A stretch of DNA of 64,000 bases from Bog-473 sp963791995 (GCA_963791995.1 CAWBUQ010000014.1:46008-110007); one strand, 5' to 3'; shown: positions 17,308 to 26,330, numbered from the stretch's first letter. Program-made: numbers and translations. Notes: a model not told the origin generated them from the letters alone.

Positions 17308-17691
17308 ATGGACGTGCGAAGCATTGAGGCGAAGGCACCGATCGTCGAGCACAACGGCACCGTTCCGGTCTGGTGGATGATCGAGTCCAGAGAGTTCAAA
17401 GACATCACCGACGGCGGGTTCTTGGAACTGGTCAACGAATTCGAAGTTCCAGGCGGAGGCCTCGTCGACCCGCATTCACACCCGACGCACGAGTTCTATT
17501 ACGTCATGTCGGGCAAGGGAACCATGACGATCGACGGCGAGGACAGGACCATTTCTCAAGGTGACCTCGTCTACATCCCACCGGACAAGGTGCACTCGCT
17601 GCGTCCCATCAGCGACCATGCGCCCATCCACTGCTTCTGCTTCGCCATCGGCATGAAGGGTGCCGGTCCCATCAACTACACCACCCATTAG
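17308..17691 (+). CDS. Cupin domain protein
   Basis: A 127-residue single-domain cupin. Motif 1 carries His56, His58 and Glu62 (DPHSHPTHEF), and motif 2 carries His96 in IPPDKVHSLRP, together a complete metal site. The VMSGKGTMTIDGE segment is typical of small metal-binding cupins. Function could be enzymatic or sugar/acid binding. The next gene starts on the base directly after its stop, so the two are an operon. A near-palindromic operator lies upstream. Confidence 0.85.
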   Translation: MDVRSIEAKAPIVEHNGTVPVWWMIESREFKDITDGGFLELVNEFEVPGGGLVDPHSHPTHEFYYVMSGKGTMTIDGEDRTISQGDLVYIPPDKVHSLRPISDHAPIHCFCFAIGMKGAGPINYTTH

Positions 17692-18642
17692 GTGGCTCGC
17701 GTTCTCGTCACACGCCCATTGACCGAGGGTGGGACCGACCCGCTTCTCGAAGCGGGCCATGAACTCGTCGAGCCCGACGAGAATCCGCTGTCACCCGAAT
17801 CGTTGGTGAAGCTGGCGGCCGAGTGCGACGGCATCGTCAGCCACCTGACGGACCGTATTGATGAGAGCGTGCTCGAGTCGGGCCACTCGGGCCGGCTCAA
17901 GGTGGTCGCAAACGCAGCAGTTGGCTACGACAACATCGACGTGAAGACTGCCCGTTCGCTGGGCATCACGGTGTGCAACACGCCAGGCGTGCTCGACGAC
18001 ACCACCGCCGACCTCGCCTTCCTTCTGATCCTGGCGGCAACCAGGTTGGCGACGGATGCCGAGCGTGACCTGCGGGAGGGCCGCTGGAAGGGATGGGGGT
18101 TCGGGGACCACCTTGCCCGCGACATACACGGTGCAACCCTCGGTCTCGTCGGATTCGGGCGGATTGCACGTGCTGTGGCGCAGCGGGCGGGTGGCTTCGA
18201 CATGGAGGTGATCCACACCTCGCGCCACGACACTGGGATGACCGGGTTCGTCCCCACCCTCGACGAGCTTCTCGAGCGATCCGACATCGTCAGCCTGCAT
18301 GTGCCGCTTTCCGAGGCGACTCGGCACCTCATCGGCGCAGCAGAGCTCGCCAGGATGAAGCCAACGGCCGTCCTTATCAATACGGCTCGCGGACCCGTGG
18401 TCGACGAGAACGCACTGGTCGATGCGCTAGAAGCCGGGACGATTTACGCGGCAGGGCTCGACGTCTTCGACGGAGAGCCGGCGGTGAATCCCCGGTTGCT
18501 CACTACGCCGCACGCCACCTTGCTCCCCCACATCGGCAGCGCGACGATCGGAACCCGGACGCGCATGGGGAGGCTTGCCTCTCAAGGTGTCTGTGACGTC
18601 CTCGCCGGTCGCACTCCACCCAACGAAGTAACTCTGGGCTAA
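17692..18642 (+). CDS. D-2-hydroxyacid dehydrogenase (glyoxylate/hydroxypyruvate reductase-like)
   Basis: A 316-residue NAD(P)-dependent dehydrogenase with a GTG start immediately after the cupin stop codon. The nucleotide-binding motif GLVGFGRIA is at residues 151-159; catalytic Arg233 (INTARGP), Glu262 (DGEP) and His280 (LLPHIGSA) are all present. The AAVGYDNID segment and overall length fit the glyoxylate reductase / glycerate dehydrogenase branch. The likely reaction is reversible reduction of a 2-oxoacid such as glyoxylate or hydroxypyruvate. Pairing with an AllA-like enzyme across site B suggests a shared 2-oxoacid intermediate. Confidence 0.92.
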   Translation: MARVLVTRPLTEGGTDPLLEAGHELVEPDENPLSPESLVKLAAECDGIVSHLTDRIDESVLESGHSGRLKVVANAAVGYDNIDVKTARSLGITVCNTPGVLDDTTADLAFLLILAATRLATDAERDLREGRWKGWGFGDHLARDIHGATLGLVGFGRIARAVAQRAGGFDMEVIHTSRHDTGMTGFVPTLDELLERSDIVSLHVPLSEATRHLIGAAELARMKPTAVLINTARGPVVDENALVDALEAGTIYAAGLDVFDGEPAVNPRLLTTPHATLLPHIGSATIGTRTRMGRLASQGVCDVLAGRTPPNEVTLG

Positions 18643-18661
18643 AGCAACCCAGCTAGCGCGA

Positions 18662-18677
18662 CCGTTTTTCTAAACGG
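18662..18677 (+). terminator. Small hairpin after dehydrogenase gene
   Basis: CCGTTT-TTCT-AAACGG, a perfect 6-base stem with a four-base loop, 19 bases after the dehydrogenase stop. There is no T-run after it, so it is at best a weak terminator or an RNA 3' end. The following gene starts at 18695. Confidence 0.4.
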
Positions 18678-18694
18678 CCGGGGCAATTCGCCCG

Positions 18695-21600
18695 GTGACG
18701 CTCGAGAAGGCCAGGCGTGCGAATCCGCTCAGAACCGAACGGCTCCCGCTTGGTGGGGAGGTCGCGGTGCGAACCCTAAGAGGAATCGCCGTTGCTGCTC
18801 TGTCGGTGATGACGAGCTTCGTGCTCGTCGGGGTGCCGGGTGGCCCACTCGGAATACCGACGGCGGCAGCCGCCACCCCGCAGTGGCACACGCCCGCTGC
18901 CTACTCACCGCTGGTGAACGTCCGCGCCGTCTCCTGTGCACCCAGCTCGTCAGCTGCGTCTGCCACCTGCGTGGCGGTGGGTGACGACGGCGGGAACTAC
19001 GCCTCCATCATCGTGACGAACAACGGCGGAGCGGCGTGGACCGACTCAACGGTCCCCTCCGGAGTCACGACACTGGCCGCCGTCTCGTGCCCCTCGGCCT
19101 CCATCTGTTACGCAGGTGGCGGGTCGGGGATCATCAAGTCCACGGATGGTGGGTCGACGTGGTCTGTTCAGACCTCAACCTTTTCCGTGTCTTCGATCTC
19201 TTGCTTCACAACCGCTCAGTGCACAGCTGTCGGCAGCTCCGGGATCATCGAAACGACTAACGGCGGAACTTGGAACGGTCAAACCCCGCCCGCAGGATTA
19301 GACACGCTTACAGGGGTCTCGTGCACAAACGCAATCACGTGCGTCGCAGTGGGCGAGTTCAATTCACGACCCTCAGTCATCGGAACTCAGAACGGCACAA
19401 CCTGGACAACCATTGATCAGCCGACGATGAACTTCATATCAGCGGTTTCCTGTGGCAACGCTTCAACCTGTGTCGCCGTCGGGGTGGCTAGCACTGGTGG
19501 CGCGACGTCCATCAGCACAAACGATTTCACGGCTTGGAATCCGACCTCGTCGCCTCCTTCAGGTTCTTTGCTTTCAAGCGTGTCATGCCCCAACCCGACG
19601 ACATGTATCGCCGTAGGTACCAACCTCAACTCCATCCCTTTCATAGTTGGGACCTCGAACAACGGGACTGCTTGGTCCCCCCAATCGCCGCCTTCCGATG
19701 CCATTGACCTCACCGGGATCTCATGTTTCGCTGATGAGGACTGCGTCGCAGTCGGCAGCACAGGGAACAGTGCTGCGGGTTCGACCATCATGGGAACAAT
19801 CACCGGCGGTGAGTCATGGTCAGCTCATAACCCACCCGCAGGAACGAGCAGCCTAAACGGCGTCTCCTGTCCGAGCAGAGCTGACTGCTTTGCGGTCGGC
19901 GTCAACACCGTGTTGTCCTCGGTCAACGCCGGCTACGCCTGGGAAGCAGACACGCTCCCGGCCACCGTCAGTGGTCTCAATGCGATCGATTGTCCAAGCA
20001 CCTCGGACTGCATTGCCGTCGGGTTCGGTATTTTTGCCAGCCCTGTCATCATCGCCACATCGGACGGCGGCGTGACGTGGAGTTCGCAGACTGCTCCGAC
20101 TGGCACCGGCGTGCTCACCGGCGTGTCGTGTCCTACAACATCTGAATGCGTTGCCGTGAGCGACTTCGGCACGTCGGCGCCGAGCATCATCGCCACAACG
20201 AACAGCGGAGCCACCTGGGCACCGCAGAGCTTCCCCGGCACGATCACCGAGTTCAGCGGCGTCACCTGTGTCGACAGCCAACATTGCACCGCCGTCGGCC
20301 TGTCCTCGGTTGGTCCCGGTGCAGCCATCGTCACGACGACAAATGGTGGGACGACCTGGACGCCGCAATCTGCGCCTGCCGGCGTCACATCCCTCAGTGG
20401 CATCTCGTGCACAAGCGACTCGTCGTGCATCGCGGTGGGCCCCCACGTGATCGGAACGACCGATGGTGGATCGCAGTGGAACGACTTCGGCACGCCCCTC
20501 GGGGTGTCGAACCTCTCTGCGATCAGCTGCATTACCTCCACCACTTGCACGGCTGTCGGCGGCGCCACGATCCTTGTCACCTTGGACGCCGGCCAGAACT
20601 GGACAAGCCAGGCGGTCCCAAGCGGTGTCGCCACCCTCGAGAGCGTGTCGTGTACCAGTCCCGCCAACTGCGAAGCCGTCGGGTCCGCTTCTAACTTCGG
20701 CGGCACGATAGAGACACTGTCCGCTCCGCCGACCGTAACGACCTCGTCGCTCCCGACCGGAACCATCGGCGTGCCCTACACGGGACTGCTGCAGGCAATC
20801 GGCGGACTCGCGCCGTACTCGTGGGCGGTCACCGGCGGTGCGCTGCCGGACGGCATGCGGCTCGCGGCCAACGGGACTCTCAGCGGGACGCCGACGATCT
20901 CGGGCCAGTACTCGGTGACATTCACGGCGACTGACTCGAACCTGCTTTCGAGCAGTGCTGCGATCGTACTCTCCGTTGGGCCGATCGGTGCTCCTGGCTA
21001 CTGGGAGGTTGCGAGCGACGGCGGGATCTTCACCTTCGGCGGCGCGCACTTCTATGGCTCCACAGGCAACATCCACCTGAATGCCCCGATCGTCGGCATG
21101 ACGGCGACTCCAGACGACGCCGGGTACTGGCTGCTCGCCTCCGACGGCGGGATCTTTGCTTTCGGCGACGCTGTCTTCTACGGATCGACTGGTGGGATGC
21201 ATCTCAACGCATCAATTGTTGGGATGACGCCGACCCCTGACGGGGCCGGGTACTGGCTCGTTGCGTCGGACGGTGGCATCTTCAGCTTCGGCGACGCCGC
21301 GTTCTACGGCTCGACGGGAGGGTTGCACCTCGACAAGCCCATCGTCGGAATGGCGTCGACCGTGGATGGACTTGGCTACTGGTTGGTTGCGGCTGACGGC
21401 GGGATCTTCGCCTTCGGCGACGCGGCCTTCGACGGATCTACCGGCGGCCTGCCCCTGCAGAGACCGATCGTCGGCATGACGGCCTCACCCAGCGGGGGCG
21501 GCTACTGGCTCGTTGCTTCAGACGGTGGCATCTTCAGCTTCGGCGACGTCAGTTACTACGGATCGACCGGCGGGACACCGCTCAGCGCACCCATCGTGGG

Positions 21601-21757
21601 AATGGACCACACGGCCGACGGCCAGGGCTATTGGCTGGTGGCGCGTGACGGGGGCCTCTTCGGCTACGGCGACGCAGGCTTCTTTGGGTCAACTGGAGGC
21701 ATGCCGCTGAATCGTCCGGTGGTCGGGATGGCTGCCATTCAATCCCTCTCTGGCTGA
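18695..21757 (+). CDS. Large exported protein with two kinds of tandem repeat
   Basis: A 1020-residue secreted or surface protein. A signal sequence (GIAVAALSVMTSFVLVGVPG, then AAAA) ends near residue 65. Next come about 14 repeats of roughly 42 residues, each with LxxVSC...CxAVG and a GGTTW-like turn, giving two Cys per repeat and a BNR/Ycf48-like beta-propeller pattern. A putative Ig domain of the He_PIG type (ASP-like GGLAPYSWAVTGGALPDG) follows. The C-terminus is six 42-residue repeats of GYWLVASDGGIFSFGDA...FYGSTGG...PIVGM. An alternative GTG start nearer the signal peptide exists. No catalytic motif seen. The same two repeat classes form the protein at 45015-46947. Adhesion or envelope role is inference. 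Confidence 0.88.
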   Translation: MTLEKARRANPLRTERLPLGGEVAVRTLRGIAVAALSVMTSFVLVGVPGGPLGIPTAAAATPQWHTPAAYSPLVNVRAVSCAPSSSAASATCVAVGDDGGNYASIIVTNNGGAAWTDSTVPSGVTTLAAVSCPSASICYAGGGSGIIKSTDGGSTWSVQTSTFSVSSISCFTTAQCTAVGSSGIIETTNGGTWNGQTPPAGLDTLTGVSCTNAITCVAVGEFNSRPSVIGTQNGTTWTTIDQPTMNFISAVSCGNASTCVAVGVASTGGATSISTNDFTAWNPTSSPPSGSLLSSVSCPNPTTCIAVGTNLNSIPFIVGTSNNGTAWSPQSPPSDAIDLTGISCFADEDCVAVGSTGNSAAGSTIMGTITGGESWSAHNPPAGTSSLNGVSCPSRADCFAVGVNTVLSSVNAGYAWEADTLPATVSGLNAIDCPSTSDCIAVGFGIFASPVIIATSDGGVTWSSQTAPTGTGVLTGVSCPTTSECVAVSDFGTSAPSIIATTNSGATWAPQSFPGTITEFSGVTCVDSQHCTAVGLSSVGPGAAIVTTTNGGTTWTPQSAPAGVTSLSGISCTSDSSCIAVGPHVIGTTDGGSQWNDFGTPLGVSNLSAISCITSTTCTAVGGATILVTLDAGQNWTSQAVPSGVATLESVSCTSPANCEAVGSASNFGGTIETLSAPPTVTTSSLPTGTIGVPYTGLLQAIGGLAPYSWAVTGGALPDGMRLAANGTLSGTPTISGQYSVTFTATDSNLLSSSAAIVLSVGPIGAPGYWEVASDGGIFTFGGAHFYGSTGNIHLNAPIVGMTATPDDAGYWLLASDGGIFAFGDAVFYGSTGGMHLNASIVGMTPTPDGAGYWLVASDGGIFSFGDAAFYGSTGGLHLDKPIVGMASTVDGLGYWLVAADGGIFAFGDAAFDGSTGGLPLQRPIVGMTASPSGGGYWLVASDGGIFSFGDVSYYGSTGGTPLSAPIVGMDHTADGQGYWLVARDGGLFGYGDAGFFGSTGGMPLNRPVVGMAAIQSLSG
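18920..20718 (+). repeat. Tandem Cys-pair repeat array
   Basis: About 14 coding repeats of roughly 110-140 bases. At protein level each unit starts with L-x-x-V/I-S-C and has a second Cys before AVG, about 9-12 residues later. DNA-level identity between units is moderate, so the array is old rather than recently amplified. Confidence 0.75.
20996..21751 (+). repeat. Six 126-base repeats (GYW...PIVGM)
   Basis: Six in-frame units of 42 residues beginning GYW and ending PIVGM plus a short variable tail. Units are closely similar, including repeated DNA words such as GACGGCGGGATCTT. The repeat is characteristic of Acidimicrobiia surface proteins, which helps place the organism. Confidence 0.85.
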
Positions 21758-21852
21758 GTGGCATCGAGTTCCCCGCACCCGCCTCATCTGCGAATCGAAA
21801 GAATGATCTTCGGGGCCTGGACAATCCCAGCAGATAGATCTACTCTCACTAG

Positions 21853-21987
21853 GACCATGGTTCGCTTGAGGTCAATTCGCCGGAACGGGGGCTGGTCCGG
21901 TCCCGAATCCACGAGTTGGTTCAGTTCTGCCGCTCCTACGGATACCGGCCCGGCAAGGTCGCCCGAATGATCGAAAACCTCCGGTGA
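21853..21987 (+). pseudogene. Possible remnant of a coding region's 3' end
   Basis: A 44-codon open stretch bounded by a TAG at 21850 and a TGA at 21985-21987. Its last part reads IHELVQFCRSYGYRPGK and then VARMIENLR, protein-like and helical. The TGA overlaps the GTG of the next gene in a GTGA arrangement. There is no good start codon, so it may be the tail of a lost or truncated gene, or chance. No family recognised. Confidence 0.3.
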
Positions 21988-23216
21988 CGCTGGCCCTGGA
22001 GAAGACGGCGGCAGGAACGGCGGCAGACGAGGGCAGCCGAGGAGGACAGCAAGCCCAACTTCTGTTCAAAGAAGCCCGACAGCGGCGTCACCGTCGCCGG
22101 ATCATCGGGGCTGGCATCGCGATGGCTGTTGTCGCTGCAGGTTTGGCGATCACCGTTGAATCTCGTTCGCCTGTGAATTCGGGCGTCCGTTCGCATGGTT
22201 CGCCCGTCACCCTTACCGCCCTTGCGCTCAGTCGCACCGGTGCAACATTGGTGACCGCCTTTCACAACCTTCGAATCGTCGATGCGGACTCGGGAGCGAC
22301 CAGAACTGTGCCCTTACCGGCACCAGCGGGGGGAAGCGACGACCTCTCCATGACCAAGATAGGCCGTTCGCTCATTTTGAACAGGGGCAACTCAGCATGG
22401 CTGTACCGTCCAGGTTTACGCGGCGTTCCGCTCGACCTCGGACCTTCCTTGCGGGTGATCCAAGGCCCAACGAAGAACGAAGTTTGGATCTGGTCGATTC
22501 CTTGTGCCGAATCCATTTGTAGCGATGCAGCCAACGAAGCGACCAACGGCACGGTCCGTCTCGTCGATGACGCCGGACGCCAGATCGGCTCACCGGTCCC
22601 CCTCCCCGCCGATGCGAACTGGTTCCCGACGGGAGAGAGCTTCAACGCTGGGCTTGTCCTGACGGTGGCATACGGACCAGGGCCTCCAGGTCGGAGCGAG
22701 ATCTGGCAACCGACATCCGACCAAGTTTTGCGCACGCTTTCGGGCGAACCGCTTGCTGCCGAAAATGATTGGTTTGCACTGGAGTCGACACAATCCTGTC
22801 CGCCGGACTGCTCGATTCAAATCACCAATGCCCGATCTGGCAACGTGCAGACCATTCGCCTGCCCCATGGCATGGATGTGTCAGGGCCGGGAGCTGTCTC
22901 ACCTGACGGGTCGAAACTTGCTCTTCTCGGGTCAGTCCATGGCTGGCCTGCAGACGTCATCGTCATCGACCTGGCCACCAGAGCACTCCAGGTATTGCCG
23001 AATTCAAGCCTCGCTCTACGGTCGGCCTATGGATCTCCGCCGATCTCGTGGTCCGAGACCGGTTGGCTCTTTGCAACACGCATCGGAGGCTCCGACGTAC
23101 TTGCCTGGCGGCCGGGGCTCCGAAAAATGGAGCTTCTCCCCAAGGTGAAGTTGCCGATTCTTCATCTGGACCCACCGCAGTTCCAGAGGTCAATTCCGAC
23201 AATGGTGGCTCTGTAG
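21984..23216 (+). CDS. Membrane-anchored beta-propeller-like protein
   Basis: A 410-residue protein from a GTG start. A short charged cytoplasmic part (EARQRRHRRR) precedes one transmembrane helix (IIGAGIAMAVVAAGLAITV, residues about 40-58). The rest is predicted extracytoplasmic and beta-rich, with repeated strands such as LRIVDADSGATRTVPLPAP, TNGTVRLVDDAGRQIGSPVP and VIVIDLATRALQVLP, as in WD40/YncE-like propellers. No enzyme motif. It converges on a similarly built protein at 23297-24568; the shared layout (short basic tail, one helix, propeller) suggests related sensing roles. It lies in the lower-GC block. Confidence 0.7.
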   Translation: MTLALEKTAAGTAADEGSRGGQQAQLLFKEARQRRHRRRIIGAGIAMAVVAAGLAITVESRSPVNSGVRSHGSPVTLTALALSRTGATLVTAFHNLRIVDADSGATRTVPLPAPAGGSDDLSMTKIGRSLILNRGNSAWLYRPGLRGVPLDLGPSLRVIQGPTKNEVWIWSIPCAESICSDAANEATNGTVRLVDDAGRQIGSPVPLPADANWFPTGESFNAGLVLTVAYGPGPPGRSEIWQPTSDQVLRTLSGEPLAAENDWFALESTQSCPPDCSIQITNARSGNVQTIRLPHGMDVSGPGAVSPDGSKLALLGSVHGWPADVIVIDLATRALQVLPNSSLALRSAYGSPPISWSETGWLFATRIGGSDVLAWRPGLRKMELLPKVKLPILHLDPPQFQRSIPTMVAL

Positions 23217-23296
23217 TTGGAGGCCGGAACGACAGTTGTGACCCTTGTCAGAGTCATTCGAGCGGGCTGTCGGTGCACGGTGATGAGTAGCCGCTT

Positions 23297-24568
23297 CTAG
23301 CTTCCTGCCTTGGTCCAGTGGATTCCACCGTCTGTTGTTCGATACAGAGTGGCATCCGGATAGAGCACCGCCCAGCCGTGTTGGGCGTCAGTGAAGGAAA
23401 GTCGGGCCACTCCCCCCAAGGCCGGCAGACCCTGCGGGTTCCAGGTTCGGCCCCCATCGGTCGACGCTATCGGGGCGCCTTCATCGAAGGCGATGATGAG
23501 CCGATCTGGAGCCACTGAAGTCAGCAACGTCACGATTCCCGATTCGGGCAGCCTTCCGACGCTCGACGTCTGAGGAGAGCTGGTTGCGGCCAACTTCCAT
23601 GTGCTCCCGCCATCATCCGAGTGGTACAACGCTTTGCTCTGTGAATGGCTAGGTGCCGGTCCGCTACAAAGAGCCCAAAGATCTTGCGCCCGAAAACCAG
23701 TGAGTTGCAGCAGTTGGTCGCAGGGCGCAGGGAGCCGATGCATCTGCCAGGAGGCGCCACCGTCAGTGGTCCCGTAGAGCGTGGCATCTGTCGCCTGAGC
23801 AGCGAGAAATACATCTGAACGAGAGACCAGAAGGAGTTGGAGGTACGGGTACGGGATCATCGGTGCCGCCCGATCCACCTTCCAGGGACCGCCAGCCGTT
23901 GCAGTTGTAAAGACTGTCGAGTGGCAGCCGGCGATGCCCGGCGGGCACGGTCGACTCAGTGCCCACGTCCGGCTACCTTCAATAGAGAGATCCATCACCA
24001 CACCGCCCAGACGGTCCTGTTCGAACGATATTCCGCCGTTATGGGTGACGAACGTCTTCGAGCCGTAGATCCAGCCGTCCTTGCCGTTCGTGGCGAAATC
24101 AATGAACGGATACGAAGCACGGCTATCCGGATACGTAACGTGAAGCGTCTGGCCAACCGGCTTCCAGGTCCGTCCGGCATTGTTCGTTCTTACAATCTTC
24201 AAAGAGCAGACCGTGTTCGTGGTCGCAGAAAGCACGCAGTGCTGCTCCATGCCAACGCCGTGCGTCGAGTCAGCGAAGTAGATGTCGCTGAGTCCTTTGG
24301 GAGATGTTGCTGAGAGATCGACGTTCCGAGTAGCCGGTGAGATTCGCAGGTAGCGAACGGCATTGGCGCTTTGCTCACCGGACACCGTCAGGACCAGCGC
24401 AAGCGACAAAACAACGACTCCGACGACCAACACAACGCAGGCCAGCATTCGAGAGCGCCTGTGGTGATTGGCCCTTGCCTTGACCTTGGCCAAGGCCTTC
24501 GGAGAAGTATCGGGACTGTACGAAGAGGCGGCCCGTTCGAGTAGTTGCGAGAGGTTGTAGTCAGGCAT
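23297..24568 (-). CDS. Membrane-anchored BNR/Ycf48-type beta-propeller, putative sigma-factor partner
   Basis: A 423-residue protein starting at ATG complement 24566-24568, eight bases inside the end of the ECF sigma gene. The 40-residue cytoplasmic tail (DYNLSQLLERAASSY) ends in a basic run (NHHRRSR). One transmembrane helix (MLACVVLVVGVVVLSLALVL) follows, then an extracytoplasmic beta-propeller with BNR-like turns (NNAGRTWKPVG, TDGGASWQMHRLP, SDDGGSTWKLA, TDGGRTWNPQGLP, TDGGIHWTKAG). Its gene overlap with the sigma factor suggests an anti-sigma or sensor role. The tail lacks a recognisable zinc anti-sigma motif, so that role is inference. Confidence 0.75.
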   Translation of the reverse strand: MPDYNLSQLLERAASSYSPDTSPKALAKVKARANHHRRSRMLACVVLVVGVVVLSLALVLTVSGEQSANAVRYLRISPATRNVDLSATSPKGLSDIYFADSTHGVGMEQHCVLSATTNTVCSLKIVRTNNAGRTWKPVGQTLHVTYPDSRASYPFIDFATNGKDGWIYGSKTFVTHNGGISFEQDRLGGVVMDLSIEGSRTWALSRPCPPGIAGCHSTVFTTATAGGPWKVDRAAPMIPYPYLQLLLVSRSDVFLAAQATDATLYGTTDGGASWQMHRLPAPCDQLLQLTGFRAQDLWALCSGPAPSHSQSKALYHSDDGGSTWKLAATSSPQTSSVGRLPESGIVTLLTSVAPDRLIIAFDEGAPIASTDGGRTWNPQGLPALGGVARLSFTDAQHGWAVLYPDATLYRTTDGGIHWTKAGS

Positions 24569-25061
24569 TGTCACGCTCCGTGTTGATGCGGTCATTGGAG
24601 AGAAGCAGGCGAAGGCGATCGTGTGCAGCATGGATGGTCGCTTTGACTGTGCCTTCTTGGCACTTCATCGCCCTCGCAATGTCTCGTACGGAGAGATCGG
24701 AGTAGTAACGAAGGACAATTGCCAAACGCTGCCGCGGAGCCAACTGCTCCAACGCAGTGACAATTGAAATCCGCGATGCGATGCTTTCGACGGGGTCGAG
24801 AGGTTCGGAGCTCGACACCGAGACCGCGAGATGGCGGTCTGGGCGCCGCCTCGCGTGTCGCACGGCAACGACGTAGACCCATGTCGCCGGCCGATCGAGG
24901 CGGGACACCGTGCTCCATTTTCGAAAGGCCCGGGAGAACGCCTCCTGGGCAGCATCTTCTATTTCCGAGCCCTCCCCGAGACCAAGCCACAAGGCTCGAC
25001 AGATTCCGGGATACTCGGCTTCGAAAAACTGCTCAAAAGACTCGTACGACGTGTTCGCCAT
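24561..25061 (-). CDS. ECF RNA polymerase sigma factor (SigE-like family)
   Basis: A 166-residue extracytoplasmic-function sigma factor. Region 2 contains YPGICRALWLGLGEGSEIED and AAQEAFSRAFRKWSTV; region 4 contains LAPRQRLAIVLRYYSDLSV and the HTH VRDIARAMKCQEGTVKATIH. The length and the DLSVRDIA motif fit actinobacterial SigE-family ECFs. It probably redirects transcription in response to an envelope signal transmitted by the overlapping membrane beta-propeller gene. The frame is intact and lies in the lower-GC block. Confidence 0.9.
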   Translation of the reverse strand: MANTSYESFEQFFEAEYPGICRALWLGLGEGSEIEDAAQEAFSRAFRKWSTVSRLDRPATWVYVVAVRHARRRPDRHLAVSVSSSEPLDPVESIASRISIVTALEQLAPRQRLAIVLRYYSDLSVRDIARAMKCQEGTVKATIHAAHDRLRLLLSNDRINTERDNA

Positions 25062-25202
25062 GTCACCACATACAGAGGTCCCACGGGGCTGAAACGTTTA
25101 GTCGACCGACAGATTGTTGCGACGGACCCGGGTGCGGACCGGCTCAAGAGACGCGCCTGTTCTCGGCCCCCCGCTCGAGACAGAGTCTCAGCGGCGTGAG
25201 CC

Positions 25203-26330
25203 TCACGGTGTCAGCGCAGGTTCCTCCAACGGGGGCTCGGCGAGCGCAGTCCGCCACTTCTCCTCGACCCGGGCGAGTCGCCAGTACAAGAGAGCCACGG
25301 CCCACGTCGCAACGAAGAGACCGACGATCACGAACCCGGCGGCGTTGATGTTGAAGCCGCGGACGACGTTCCAGAAAGGGGAGCTGAAATGTGACTCCTC
25401 CCCGATCAGGCCGAGGATCTCGACACCGCCGACGGCGAAGGCAACGGCGACCGACAGCCCGGTGATCGTCAGGTTGTAGAAGATCTTGCGGACGGGGTTG
25501 GAGAACGCCCAGTCGTAGGCGAAGTTCATGAAGCAGCCGTCGAGAGTATCGAACAGGCACATCCCCGCTGCGAAGAGGATCGGCAGGGCCAGGATCGCGT
25601 AGAACGGGAGCCCGCCGACCACGGCCGATCCCGCCAACACCAAGAGCGCGACCTCCGTGGCGGTGTCGAAGCCAAGACCGAAGAGGAGCCCGACGGGGTA
25701 CATCTTCCACGAGGAGTCGATCCGGGCGGCCGTCCCGCCGAGCAGGCGGTTCATCATGCCCCGCTTGTCGAGCTGTCGGTCGAGCTCGCTCGCGTCGTAG
25801 TGGCCGGCGCGCATCTGCCGGTACAGCCGGAGGATGGAGACGAGCACGATCAGGTTCAACAAGCCGATCAGCAACAAGAAGGTCCCCGAGACCGAGGTCC
25901 CGACGATGGTGGTGGCAGCGTGGAGGCCCGAGCCCTGCTGGCTCACCTGGAGGTCCAGCGCCCGGATACCGAAGTTCAAGGCGACGGCGAGCGCCACCAC
26001 GACGCTCGAGTGCCCGAGCGAGAAGAAGAAGCCGACACCGAGGGGACGCTTCCCATCGGCGACGAGCTTGCGGGTCGTGTTGTCGATGGCCGCGATGTGA
26101 TCGGCGTCGAAGGCGTGGCGCACCCCGAGCGTGTACGCCAGCACGCCGGTGCCGAAGCCGAACAGCTTCGTCTGGGATACGTGGAAGTGCTGGCCGACCG
26201 CGGCGGTCAGGAGGCCCCAGCCGACGACGTTGAGCACCACGACGGCCGCGGCCATCGCGCCGAGTACGGCCCACTCCCGCCGGGTCACCGCGGCGTGCAC
26301 GGTGGCGATGCGGCCCGGCGCCGTTGCCAT
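25203..26330 (-). CDS. Nickel/cobalt permease, NiCoT (HoxN/NixA) family
   Basis: A 375-residue multi-pass membrane protein for high-affinity uptake of Ni2+ or Co2+. The family signatures are all visible: RHAFDADHIAAIDNTTR (the HX4DH metal motif), GFFFSLGHSSVV, LFGLGFDTATEVALLV and LFDTLDGCFMNFAYDWAF. The start is ATG complement 26328-26330; a longer in-frame start crosses the divergent regulator's promoter. It faces a Fur-family regulator across a Nur-like box, so nickel control is likely. No urease or hydrogenase gene is in the window. Confidence 0.92.
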   Translation of the reverse strand: MATAPGRIATVHAAVTRREWAVLGAMAAAVVVLNVVGWGLLTAAVGQHFHVSQTKLFGFGTGVLAYTLGVRHAFDADHIAAIDNTTRKLVADGKRPLGVGFFFSLGHSSVVVALAVALNFGIRALDLQVSQQGSGLHAATTIVGTSVSGTFLLLIGLLNLIVLVSILRLYRQMRAGHYDASELDRQLDKRGMMNRLLGGTAARIDSSWKMYPVGLLFGLGFDTATEVALLVLAGSAVVGGLPFYAILALPILFAAGMCLFDTLDGCFMNFAYDWAFSNPVRKIFYNLTITGLSVAVAFAVGGVEILGLIGEESHFSSPFWNVVRGFNINAAGFVIVGLFVATWAVALLYWRLARVEEKWRTALAEPPLEEPALTP

